A stretch of 64,000 nt of DNA, from NCBI RefSeq assembly GCF_000215085.1, contig NC_015589.1, positions 62,001 to 126,000 of the forward strand. Reading direction: 5' to 3'. The DNA is from Desulforamulus ruminis DSM 2154 (GTDB taxonomy: Bacteria; Bacillota; Desulfotomaculia; Desulfotomaculales; Desulfotomaculaceae). Positions 45,061 through 52,940 of this stretch are shown piece after piece. Below the pieces are notes generated by a model. That model searched no databases. It saw only the letters and a list, made by a program, of their open reading frames with translations, and was not told the origin of the DNA. The translations under genes and the position numbers were made by a program. The stretch's first letter is position 1; each line of letters opens with the position of its first letter.

Positions 45061-45834
45061 ATGTCTGTGAACCCACAACCCGCTATGCCCAAAAGCTGGC
45101 GTGTAGAAAGTAAACCTCATAAATTCTGTCCCGGTTGCGGTCATGGTCAGGTGCTCAAGTGCCTGGGCGAGGCCATTGATGAACTGGGTATTCAGGATAG
45201 AGTTGTATTTGGCTGTGACATCGGCTGTTCTTTGCTGTCCTGGGATTTCTTCAACTGTGACAGCGTGCAGACCCACCATGGGCGGACCACCCCGGTAATG
45301 ACCGGTATTAAACGGGCCAACCCCGATCTCATCTGCATTGCCTATATGGGTGACGGCGGCGGCTACGCTATCGGTGTCGGCGGTATCGTAAACGCTGCCG
45401 CCCGTAACGAAAAAGTTACCGTTCTTCTGGCCAACAATACGGTGTATGCTATGACCGGCGGCCAGATGTCCCCTTGCACCATGCCCGGCCAAAAGGTAGA
45501 GACCGCTCCCTACGGTCGCGATGCACAGGCAACCGGTATGCCCACCCAAGGACCGGAAATGATCTCGGCCATCACCGGTGACGGCGCCTATGTGGCCCGG
45601 GGCAGCGTTGCCAATTTACGGCAGTTAAAAAGCTATATTAAAAAGGCTTTGGAAAATCAGATGCAGGGGAACGGTTTTTCCTTTGTGGAAGCCTTGGCCT
45701 CCTGCCCCACCAACTGGCGGACCAATGCCCAAAAGACCTGGGCCTTTGTAGAGAAGGAAATGACCCAGTACTTTAAGGTTGGAGAAAAGAAAAACCCCTT
45801 TGAGGCAAAGAAGGAGGCTCAGCAGAATGGCTAA
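45061..45834 (+). CDS. 2-oxoacid:ferredoxin oxidoreductase beta (TPP) subunit
   Basis: A 257-residue TPP-binding subunit. HKFCPGCGHGQVLKCL, GCDIGCSLLSWDFF, THHGRTTPVMTGIKRANPDL and the TPP/Mg motif YMGDGGGYAIGVGGIVNAA with NNTVYAMTGGQMSPCT are the family blocks. It pairs with alpha to form the active site. AAGGAGGGAGG precedes ATG; its stop overlaps the gamma start by 8 nt. Confidence 0.94.
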   Translation: MSVNPQPAMPKSWRVESKPHKFCPGCGHGQVLKCLGEAIDELGIQDRVVFGCDIGCSLLSWDFFNCDSVQTHHGRTTPVMTGIKRANPDLICIAYMGDGGGYAIGVGGIVNAAARNEKVTVLLANNTVYAMTGGQMSPCTMPGQKVETAPYGRDAQATGMPTQGPEMISAITGDGAYVARGSVANLRQLKSYIKKALENQMQGNGFSFVEALASCPTNWRTNAQKTWAFVEKEMTQYFKVGEKKNPFEAKKEAQQNG

Positions 45835-46393
45835 AGCTACAAAAATCTGCTTGGCCGGTGAAGGTGGCCAGGGTGTTCAATCCGTAGCGGAAATTATTGC
45901 CGCGGCTGCCAACGCGGAAGGACGCGAGGCGCTGTACATTCCTAACTTTGGTGTTGAACAGCGGGGCGGTGTATCCATCGCTTACCTGCAAATTGGCGAC
46001 CAGCCCATTGGAGCTCCCAAATTTGATAAAGCCGACATTTTGATTGCCCTCAGTGACCGCGCTGTCCGTCGCTGCAAGCAATATGTGGGCCCTGAAACCG
46101 TATATGTTTATGATACCAGCATTGAAGGTGTGGAAGAGGACCTGCCCAAGGAAGGCGAAGCCAAGAGGGTATTGGCCATTCCCGCTCTGGAGATTGCTAA
46201 GAACGAACTGCACCCCCGGGTATTTAACGTGATCATCATGGGTGCCGTAGTGGCCGCCACCAATGTGGTTCCGGCTGAAGCCGCCAAAAAGGCCATTGAA
46301 AAGAAACTTGGCTATAAATTTGAGCAAGATCCCAAGCTGCGCGAACTGAACTTTAAGGCCATTGACCGCGGCATGGAACTCATGAACAAGTAA
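45827..46393 (+). CDS. 2-oxoacid:ferredoxin oxidoreductase gamma subunit
   Basis: A 188-residue gamma subunit, CoA-binding/assembly module: ICLAGEGGQGVQSVAEIIAA, YIPNFGVEQRGGVSIAYLQI, and a C-terminal helix-rich part with ITL-like AAKKAIEKKL. ATG 45827 follows AAGGAGG and overlaps the beta stop; the longer frame from 45779 lies in beta coding sequence. Translational coupling is probable. Confidence 0.92.
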   Translation: MAKATKICLAGEGGQGVQSVAEIIAAAANAEGREALYIPNFGVEQRGGVSIAYLQIGDQPIGAPKFDKADILIALSDRAVRRCKQYVGPETVYVYDTSIEGVEEDLPKEGEAKRVLAIPALEIAKNELHPRVFNVIIMGAVVAATNVVPAEAAKKAIEKKLGYKFEQDPKLRELNFKAIDRGMELMNK

Positions 46394-46408
46394 TTAGGGG
46401 GGAAAATC

Positions 46409-46660
46409 ATGGAATTCAAAGGCCGTACCCTAGAGCTAACCAAGGGTGATTGGACGCTGTTCCCCGGTCTGTGCAAAGGCTGTGGACTGTGCATTCAAAA
46501 ATGCCCCAAGAAGTGTATTGCCTGGTCCAAAGTGCTGGGTGTATATGGAACCCCCTCGGTAGAGGCCAACGACGAGTGCATCGCCTGTGGTATCTGCCAG
46601 ATGGTTTGCCCAGATACAGCCATCCTGGTTAATAAAAAGAAAGTAGCCAAAGAAGCATAG
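46409..46660 (+). CDS. 2-oxoacid:ferredoxin oxidoreductase delta (ferredoxin) subunit
   Basis: An 83-residue dicluster ferredoxin with motifs CKGCGLCIQKCPKKCI and CIACGICQMVCPDTAI. It moves electrons from the TPP site to free ferredoxin. Last gene of the five-gene operon, followed by a terminator. RBS GGGGGG upstream of ATG. Confidence 0.92.
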   Translation: MEFKGRTLELTKGDWTLFPGLCKGCGLCIQKCPKKCIAWSKVLGVYGTPSVEANDECIACGICQMVCPDTAILVNKKKVAKEA

Positions 46661-46675
46661 TTTTGTAACATAACC

Positions 46676-46705
46676 AAGACACCCCCAAACGGGGGTGTCT
46701 TTATT
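46676..46705. terminator. Rho-independent terminator
   Basis: AAGACACCCCC and GGGGGTGTCTT form an 11-bp stem with loop AAAC, then TATTAT. It lies between the convergent oxidoreductase and germination operons. Confidence 0.8.
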
Positions 46706-46758
46706 ATGTGCCGGGGTAGTCATGATGATTTTTGCAGAGGATTTGCTTTCTTTGCTGC

Positions 46759-47844
46759 CTAACGCTGGGATTTTAGGGCGTTTTTAAGGATGGCAACCAG
46801 CCAAAGCAGCAGGGGAACGCCAAATTGAATGGGAAGGGCGTATACCGGCCAGATGGTCGCGGCAAAGGTGAATTCTTCTATGGCGTTGCTATGTAAATAA
46901 AGGGCAAATAAAATGAATAATGCTCCCGCCGGCAGTATCAGGGGCTTATAATCGGATAGTTTGAACCAGTGGGAAGTACCCAGAACAAAACCGTAGTAGC
47001 AAATGAAAAATTTACAGATGGAAAAGACAAAGGTATTTAGCGCCATGATGGGCATCAACAGCCTTCCGCCGGGGGCGGAACTGAGACCCGTTATAGTGGT
47101 AAAAATGGCCCGGGAGGAGCGTTCCGGGTCCAGCGTAACAATAGCCCGTTCAATGGAGAGAACTAAAACCAGGATCCCGGCCAGGAGGCCGGCTGTAAGG
47201 GACGGACCTACTTGCTGCGGTTTATGAATATGAAAGATCAGCAGGCTGAACACAATAATTTCACCCACGGGGAAAGCGGTAAAATTAACCGCCGAGTGCA
47301 GAATGGGCTTAAATCCCCGGCTCAAAACCGGCAAAAGATTGGAATAATTTGCAAACAGCATGCTGTAGATATGTACGATGGAAAAGCCGATGACCACCAA
47401 GAAAATTAAAATTTTAAAGGCCCGGGCCAGGGTTTCGATGCCTAATTTAACGCCATAAGCGGTTAAAGCCACGGTAAAAATAAGAATAACCGTCGGCGGG
47501 GTTTGAAAAAGCATAATGGAAGATACGAAGGTTAAAATGTTTCTTAATACCAATGCTCCCAGATGGAAAGTGAACCAGAGGATAAGCAGGCCCAACAGCT
47601 TACCCGGCCAGCCCAGAATGGAGCTGCTGTATTGTATCAGGGACTGGCCGGGATACATCCTGTTCAAAGAGGTAAGCAGGGCAATGAGGAGCAAGCCCGG
47701 AATAGCCGCCAGCAGCGGTGCCAGCCAGGCGTCTTGTTTAGCCGTCAAAATGGTGGCGGTGGGAGACAGTAACAGGGCGGTACCTACCACATATCCCAGG
47801 GTTAAATAGGTTCCGTGTTTGGCCGAGATGAATTCTTTGTCCAA
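46759..47844 (-). CDS. Spore germination permease, GerAB family (second copy)
   Basis: A 361-residue APC-type permease with ten membrane segments, the GerAB/GerKB endospore germination family. The start region MDKEFISAKHGTYLTLGYVV with hydrophobic helices, and the central FPVGEIIVFSLLIFHI, fit the family. TTG 47844 has AAGGAAG 6 nt upstream; the longer frame from TTG 47862 lacks a site. It is the last gene of the germination operon, which already has one GerAB at the front (51008-52117). Confidence 0.88.
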   Translation of the reverse strand: MDKEFISAKHGTYLTLGYVVGTALLLSPTATILTAKQDAWLAPLLAAIPGLLLIALLTSLNRMYPGQSLIQYSSSILGWPGKLLGLLILWFTFHLGALVLRNILTFVSSIMLFQTPPTVILIFTVALTAYGVKLGIETLARAFKILIFLVVIGFSIVHIYSMLFANYSNLLPVLSRGFKPILHSAVNFTAFPVGEIIVFSLLIFHIHKPQQVGPSLTAGLLAGILVLVLSIERAIVTLDPERSSRAIFTTITGLSSAPGGRLLMPIMALNTFVFSICKFFICYYGFVLGTSHWFKLSDYKPLILPAGALFILFALYLHSNAIEEFTFAATIWPVYALPIQFGVPLLLWLVAILKNALKSQR

Positions 47845-47898
47845 GACGATCTTCCTTAGCAAAAGATTTTTTCCGGTGGTGATTTATAAAAGAGCTAC

Positions 47899-48144
47899 CT
47901 ATAGGGCGGTACCCAATATCTTTTCCAACTGCAAGGCCAGAGGTTTAAAGATCCCCTCAATCAGCTGGGTGGGATTGGGTAAATTCACATCAAAGGCCAT
48001 GCCGTAACTATAAACAATAGCCGGCAGCAGCAGAAGGGAAAAGGCGGTTAACTCCCGCCACTTTTTTTGTGCCAGCAGCCGGGGAACTTCCAGTACAATA
48101 ATCAGGATATAGGCCAGGGTAATTAAAATAACGGTTAAAGCCAT
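47899..48144 (-). CDS. Small two-helix membrane protein in germination operon
   Basis: An 81-residue protein with two hydrophobic helices (~1-20 LTVILITLAYILIIVLEVP and ~33-50) and a short amphipathic C-terminus. It lies between the GerAC-type and second GerAB-type genes with GGAGGAAG 3 nt before ATG. It resembles small membrane proteins often encoded in clostridial ger operons (GerD-unrelated); probably an accessory subunit of the receptor. No enzymatic motif. Confidence 0.7.
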   Translation of the reverse strand: MALTVILITLAYILIIVLEVPRLLAQKKWRELTAFSLLLLPAIVYSYGMAFDVNLPNPTQLIEGIFKPLALQLEKILGTAL

Positions 48145-48157
48145 GAGCTTCCTCCGA

Positions 48158-49369
48158 TTACTTGATTTTTTGGGGATTTACTGAATTGATGATTAATCCC
48201 ACACCATTGATGTGACTTTCCACCGCCACGTCCACTTCCAGCTCTTTAAAGGTTTCCGGCCACTGTTTAGAAAGCTCCCGGTTCCAGGCTTCGGGATAAT
48301 CCCGGTGGACGGCCCCGGCAAAGCCTAAAACATCGGTATTCAGTTCCTGGGCCCGGGTTACTGCTCCGTTGATTTGTTCTTTTACCTCTTTTGCCATCAG
48401 GGATTCGATTTTCTTAACCTGTTTTTCATTCAGCTCTATGCCGGGGGCCATTTCTGTAAGATTACCCTGAACCTTAACCTCTACCTTCATAATCAGATGC
48501 CCTTCTCTCACTTCAGACTTAAATTTACTGCTGCTTTTGGTTATTTCCACCGATACTCTTTGATTTTGCAGATTTAAGATAAGCAGGCCCTGTCTGACTT
48601 TTCCCTGAATCCAGAGCAATCCCCGGCTTTCAACCGGGTTAAACCAGCCCGCCAGTTTATCCCGGTTGAACACAGCGGTGTCTGAAAGGGTTAACTCTTT
48701 GGCCGGTGCGGGTTCCTGACCCGGTAAAAATACGCTGTCCGGATCTTTCATCAAGCTCTTGGTAAAGGTAACCCCCGCCGTGTAGGGCTGAGTATTGGGA
48801 CTGCCAAGCTGCTGCAGGAAATCACCCAGGCTGGATATGGCGTATTTGGCATTGCGGTTGCGGATGTTGATGATATCCGAGAGCACCTGGGATGGGGGCT
48901 GACCGGCATTGTTACTGGATTCCAGTATTTCCGGCAAGCCCTCTTTGGCGATCAGGATCCAGGCATTTTGCTTAAATTCCGGATCCCTTTCGATAAAGTC
49001 CAGCACATCCGCCAAACCTTTTTTGGCTAGTTTTTCAGAAATAATGAAGACCTGATTATGAGACCAGAAAAAAACATTGGGAGACTTGAGCGTAAGATTC
49101 AGCACAGCGTCATAAACAGTTTCCCCGGTACTGTACCAATTTTGAAAGGTATCCACTCCCTGGTTGGTTCTTCCCGTAACTCCCCCGCCGGCCCCGGGAG
49201 TTTGGGGCTTTACCGTTTGAGCAATGACGACGATGGTCCCATCCTCTTTTTGATCAATGCCCATACCCACCACAATGCCGGTCTCTTCCGCTTCCCGCAA
49301 ATCCCAGCAGCCTGCCAGGCTGAAAGAAAGCAGAAGGATACCAAGCAGCTGGAGAAACTTTCTTCTCAA
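48158..49369 (-). CDS. gerAC: Germination receptor lipoprotein, GerAC family
   Basis: A ~403-residue secreted lipoprotein. The signal peptide ends with lipobox SLAGC (Cys is lipidated), followed by WDLREAEETGIVVGMGID, the Ger(x)C family signature; later WSHNQVFIISEKLAKKG, FIERDPEFKQNAWILIA and a C-terminal domain with EAWNRELSKQWPETFKELEV. The C subunit of the germinant receptor at the inner spore membrane. TTG 49369 is favoured because GTG 49378 lies inside AGGGGGTGGG. The gene begins only ~12 bp after gerAA. Confidence 0.9.
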   Translation of the reverse strand: MRRKFLQLLGILLLSFSLAGCWDLREAEETGIVVGMGIDQKEDGTIVVIAQTVKPQTPGAGGGVTGRTNQGVDTFQNWYSTGETVYDAVLNLTLKSPNVFFWSHNQVFIISEKLAKKGLADVLDFIERDPEFKQNAWILIAKEGLPEILESSNNAGQPPSQVLSDIINIRNRNAKYAISSLGDFLQQLGSPNTQPYTAGVTFTKSLMKDPDSVFLPGQEPAPAKELTLSDTAVFNRDKLAGWFNPVESRGLLWIQGKVRQGLLILNLQNQRVSVEITKSSSKFKSEVREGHLIMKVEVKVQGNLTEMAPGIELNEKQVKKIESLMAKEVKEQINGAVTRAQELNTDVLGFAGAVHRDYPEAWNRELSKQWPETFKELEVDVAVESHINGVGLIINSVNPQKIK

Positions 49370-49381
49370 GGATCCCACCCC

Positions 49382-51007
49382 CTACTCCTTTTTCCCAGGC
49401 GGCCTTGGTTTAAGATTTCGGCCCATCAATTGGTTGTTCTGCTGTACCAGCTCTGCCGGTCGTTTGGATCGGGTCCAGTGAGGAGCCACAATCAAGGTGT
49501 CTTTTAAACCCTGCCAATTAAAGGGCGCCAGAGGGCTTAAATAAGGAACCCCAAAACTTCTTAGAGAACATAAATGAAGCAGAATGGCTAACAGGCCGAT
49601 CATCACACCAAATAGTCCCAGGAAAGCTGCGGAAATCATTAAAGGAAAGCGCAGCATGCGAATGGTAATGCCAAAATTGTACTGAGGGATGGTGAAGGTG
49701 GCAATGCCGGTGAAGGCCACCACGATAACCATCAAGGGAGATACAATGTTGGCCTGGACGGCTGCCTGACCGATGACCAGGGCCCCTACGATGCTGACGG
49801 CCTGGCCTATGGGCCCCGGCAGGCGGATACCCGCTTCCCGCAGTGTTTCAAAGGCTGCTTCCATCAGCAGGGCTTCCAGGAAAGCCGGAAAGGGTACTCC
49901 CTGACGGGCCGCAGCAATACTGATAAACAGAGTGGTGGGGATCATTTCCTGGTGGAAGTTGGTGATGGCAATGTATAGGGACGGCAGCGTCAAGGCGGCT
50001 AAAAAAGCCAGATATCGCAGCCACCGGATCAGGGTGGCAAAGTAAAAGTTGACGTAATAATCCTCCGGATGCTGCAGTAAAGACAGCAGTTCCCCGGGAA
50101 CCACCAAAGCCAGCGGGGTATTATCGGTGAGAACGGCCACTTTTCCTTCCGCCAGATTTCCCACCACCCGGTCCGGTCTTTCGGTTACGAGCATCTGGGG
50201 AAAGGGAGAATAAGGGCTGTCCTTAATAAAGTGTTCCAAATAACCGCTTTCCAGGACCACGTCGATATCAATTCTTTCCAGCCGCTTCCGCACTTCCGCC
50301 ACCAGACCTTCGGAGGCAATGGTTTTTATATACAGCAGGGCTACGGTGGTATTACTGACTTTACCGATTTTTAAAGTTTCCACTACCAGATTGGGAGAGG
50401 CCAGCCGCTTGCGGATCAGGCCGATGTTAACAGGCAGCCCTTCAATGAAGGCGTCCCGGGGACCCCTTACAGAGTTCTCCAGGGAGGGCTGGGGAATATC
50501 TCTCATTTTATAGCCTTTGCAGCTTATGGCAAAAGCACGGGGAAAACTATCCACCAATAAAATCACTTCACCCGTCAGCAGGCTGGAAATGATGTCATCA
50601 AAGGCAGTATATTGTTTTATTTCGGCCCGGGAGATTAGCCCCCCCTCGGTTAAGACCTTGAGTAAATGAACACCGGAACGCTGATTCAGAGGGGGTTCCA
50701 GCAGGGGGCTCATGATCTCCCGGTCTAAAAGGGGAGGGTCAATCAGGTTATCTATATAAATCACGGCAGCCTCCAGGGGTTGCTCCTGGCCCAGAAAGAA
50801 AGTTCTTTTTACGAAATCAACATTTTTACCCAGAATCCGGGTCATCTGATCCAGATTTTTCTGCAGGGAGGGGACGATTTCTGTAGACGCCAGTTCCTCT
50901 TGGGTATAAATATCCCTTTGTGTCGGTTGAGGGTGATAGGGCCTCGGGCGATTCTTCCGGATTTGCCTTTGTAACATGATCCATTTCAACTTTTCTAAAA
51001 GATCCAT
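49382..51007 (-). CDS. gerAA: Germination receptor subunit, GerAA family
   Basis: A 541-residue A subunit. A cytosolic N-terminal domain (~1-300, with VDFVKRTFFLGQEQPLEAAV, YIDNLIDPPLLDREIM, LEHFIKDSPYSPFPQMLVTE and RPDRVVGNLAEGKVAVLTDN) precedes about five membrane helices including IPTTLFISIAAARQGVPFPA. It forms the ligand-gated channel of the germinant receptor. ATG at 51007 is separated from the stop of the preceding permease by 0 bp (TAG-ATG) with AAAGGGGG upstream. Confidence 0.94.
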   Translation of the reverse strand: MDLLEKLKWIMLQRQIRKNRPRPYHPQPTQRDIYTQEELASTEIVPSLQKNLDQMTRILGKNVDFVKRTFFLGQEQPLEAAVIYIDNLIDPPLLDREIMSPLLEPPLNQRSGVHLLKVLTEGGLISRAEIKQYTAFDDIISSLLTGEVILLVDSFPRAFAISCKGYKMRDIPQPSLENSVRGPRDAFIEGLPVNIGLIRKRLASPNLVVETLKIGKVSNTTVALLYIKTIASEGLVAEVRKRLERIDIDVVLESGYLEHFIKDSPYSPFPQMLVTERPDRVVGNLAEGKVAVLTDNTPLALVVPGELLSLLQHPEDYYVNFYFATLIRWLRYLAFLAALTLPSLYIAITNFHQEMIPTTLFISIAAARQGVPFPAFLEALLMEAAFETLREAGIRLPGPIGQAVSIVGALVIGQAAVQANIVSPLMVIVVAFTGIATFTIPQYNFGITIRMLRFPLMISAAFLGLFGVMIGLLAILLHLCSLRSFGVPYLSPLAPFNWQGLKDTLIVAPHWTRSKRPAELVQQNNQLMGRNLKPRPPGKKE

Positions 51008-52117
51008 CTATGCAGCCCCCTTTGAACGATTTAAGCCGTGGCGGAACAGGGAGAGAAGGTATAATAACAAGGGAAGACCCAGATTGATAAAAAGGATGGA
51101 AACCGGGAAAGTATACTGGGAAAATTCCAGCAGTTTTTCCGTATTAGGCCAGGATATAAAAGCCAGCACCACGATTAGGGCTCCTGCCGGCAGGACCAGG
51201 CAGCGATAGCTGGTTAGGCCGAACCATTGGGCCAATCCATACACTCCGGCAAAGAAGAAGGTGGTTAATTTCATTAGCATGCCGGAAATCCAGACGGCCA
51301 TGAATAAAGCGCTGGGCTGAAAAATCAGTTCCTGTACAAAATGGGGAGGCTGCGACAGCAAAGTAAATAACGGAAAAACCAGCCGGCTGGTCCGGTCCGC
51401 ACCAAGGCTGCCTACTACGGTGATGATGACCATTTCCAGCAGGAAAAACAGCAGGAGAATGGCATATAGGGTAACCCTCCGGACAGCAGATTTCCGCTGG
51501 ATAAAAGGGATCAGCATTAAAATTACCGCCGTTTCCCCGAGCCAGCTGGACGGTGACAGAGAACCGGTAACAATGGGACCAACCCCTTTGGAAAAGTCCG
51601 GTTTAAGGTTATACCAATCTACTGTCCCCACAAAAACAAAAAAAATAATAAGAATGGCAAACAAGTTGAAAAAAAGAATTAAGCTGTTGGCCCGGACAAT
51701 TACCTCCAACCCCAGGTACAAAGCCGCACAGGAAAGCAGGGTAAGCAGCACCAGGAAAACTACCGGTGGGGTTTCGGGCATGTAAGCCGCGGACATCAAT
51801 GCCTGGAATTGCCTCAAAACGTAATAGGCTACATAAATAAAGTAAAAAATAAACAGGAGGCTTACCAGCTTTCCCAAGGGGAAGCCCAGTATATCCACAG
51901 CGTATTCAATGATGGTCTTTTCCGGATAGCGAAGGCCCAGAGAGGTGGAAACCAGGGCAATTAACGACCCAACCGCCAGAGCGATTACCAGAGCCAGCCA
52001 GGAGGCCATACCTGCTCCCTTGGCCACTAAACCCGGTACAAAAAGAATGGAGGTGGCAAATACAATCATGACCAGATACCCCATGGCCTGCCACTCAGAA
52101 ATTTTCCAGTTTTTCAA
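51008..52117 (-). CDS. gerAB: Germination receptor permease, GerAB family (first copy)
   Basis: A 369-residue ten-helix APC-superfamily permease binding the germinant. Family signs are ISEWQAMGYLVMIVFATSIL, PEKTIIEYAVDILGFPLGKL and a hydrophobic core to the end. TTG start 52117 has GGGAGGATGG 6 nt upstream. It heads the operon gerAB-gerAA-gerAC-small-gerAB, an order with B first. The operon is expected in the forespore under sigma-G; no certain sigma-G promoter was identified. Confidence 0.92.
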   Translation of the reverse strand: MKNWKISEWQAMGYLVMIVFATSILFVPGLVAKGAGMASWLALVIALAVGSLIALVSTSLGLRYPEKTIIEYAVDILGFPLGKLVSLLFIFYFIYVAYYVLRQFQALMSAAYMPETPPVVFLVLLTLLSCAALYLGLEVIVRANSLILFFNLFAILIIFFVFVGTVDWYNLKPDFSKGVGPIVTGSLSPSSWLGETAVILMLIPFIQRKSAVRRVTLYAILLLFFLLEMVIITVVGSLGADRTSRLVFPLFTLLSQPPHFVQELIFQPSALFMAVWISGMLMKLTTFFFAGVYGLAQWFGLTSYRCLVLPAGALIVVLAFISWPNTEKLLEFSQYTFPVSILFINLGLPLLLYLLSLFRHGLNRSKGAA

Positions 52118-52233
52118 AAAACCATCCTCCCATAAGCTCTAAAAAAGCTGCTTATCAATACTTCTAGTATTTTCTCCCAATAAAGAAAACATGTACAAGA
52201 ATGCAGGTTGTATTGGATCAGGCATACGAATAA

Positions 52234-52262
52234 AAATACCGGCTGCTTTTCGCGCCGGTATA
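52234..52262 (-). terminator. Candidate minus-strand terminator
   Basis: ATACCGGC and GCCGGTAT form a hairpin; on the minus strand it is followed by TTTTTATT. It may stop transcription from 52781 before the ger operon. Confidence 0.5.
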
Positions 52263-52368
52263 AAAAGGTTTCACTTCACCAATTACCCTGCAGGATCATA
52301 TACTTAGCTTAGAGAATGTTTTAATAGCTCGATTTTTAGGGAACACTGGAGATAAAAGGGGGGTTGGT

Positions 52369-52557
52369 ATGGAAAAATTTTTAAATTGTGCTTTATGCCG
52401 GAAGTCTGTACCTGAAAACAACACCGGCATCACTCTTTTGGGAAGCTATATCTGCGAAGCCTGTGAAAATAAAATTGCCAACCTTGCCTGGGATGATCCC
52501 GAATATGACCTTTATAAAAGCGGTCTTAAAAAAATCTGGCGTTGTAACGAGGCCTGA
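52369..52557 (+). CDS. gin: Gin/CsfB-like anti-sigma factor
   Basis: A 62-residue zinc-finger protein: CALCRKSVPENN and YICEACENKIANL give two CxxC pairs, and the remaining sequence (WDDPEYDLYKSGLKKIWR) fits Gin/CsfB, the forespore inhibitor of sigma-G. Its position upstream of the yaaO-like gene and tmk is the same as csfB in B. subtilis. GGGGGG precedes ATG by about 7 nt. The 3' end overlaps a convergent gene by 46 bp. Confidence 0.85.
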   Translation: MEKFLNCALCRKSVPENNTGITLLGSYICEACENKIANLAWDDPEYDLYKSGLKKIWRCNEA

Positions 52558-52781
52558 CTTTTCGCCAGGGCCTCTTTCTTTTTATCCAATCTTAACTTGC
52601 GGTGAGCCAGCTCGATGTCCGTTTTTATTTGTCTGAGTGTGGTTAAATCAATCCCGGCCCGGGCGGCAATTTCCATGTCGCTGCGACCGCTTTTCCATGC
52701 CCGGATCAGGCGGGTCACACTGGTGCGGTATTTTTTAGACAGGGCTTTTTCGTCGATTTGAGGACCCTTTGATTTAGGCAT
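52512..52781 (-). CDS. Small HTH-like protein of unknown function
   Basis: An 89-residue basic protein. The middle (SVTRLIRAWKSGRSDMEIAA then RAGIDLTTLRQIKTDIELAH) looks like a helix-turn-helix, followed by a charged helix (KLRLDKKKEALAKSQ). ATG 52781 has AAGGAG 8 nt upstream. It runs opposite to gin and overlaps its 3' end, so the two mRNAs are complementary over 46 bp. No function can be assigned. Confidence 0.6.
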   Translation of the reverse strand: MPKSKGPQIDEKALSKKYRTSVTRLIRAWKSGRSDMEIAARAGIDLTTLRQIKTDIELAHRKLRLDKKKEALAKSQASLQRQIFLRPLL

Positions 52782-52878
52782 TCTGCTGCTCCTTTCTCTG
52801 CCCATCCCTTTATTTTAATTTTCCCCTCTTAAACACAGTCTATAAGGTTAAAGGAATGGAAAATAAGTTAGTAATTAA

Positions 52879-52908
52879 TTGGCAGTTAATTTTTGTATAT
52901 GATAAAAT
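52879..52908 (+). promoter_or_regulatory. Candidate sigma-A promoter
   Basis: TTGGCA and TAAAAT with 18-nt spacing, about 33 bp before the decarboxylase start. Confidence 0.45.
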
Positions 52909-52940
52909 AAGTTGTTAATTATTTTTAGGATGTGGTTGGG

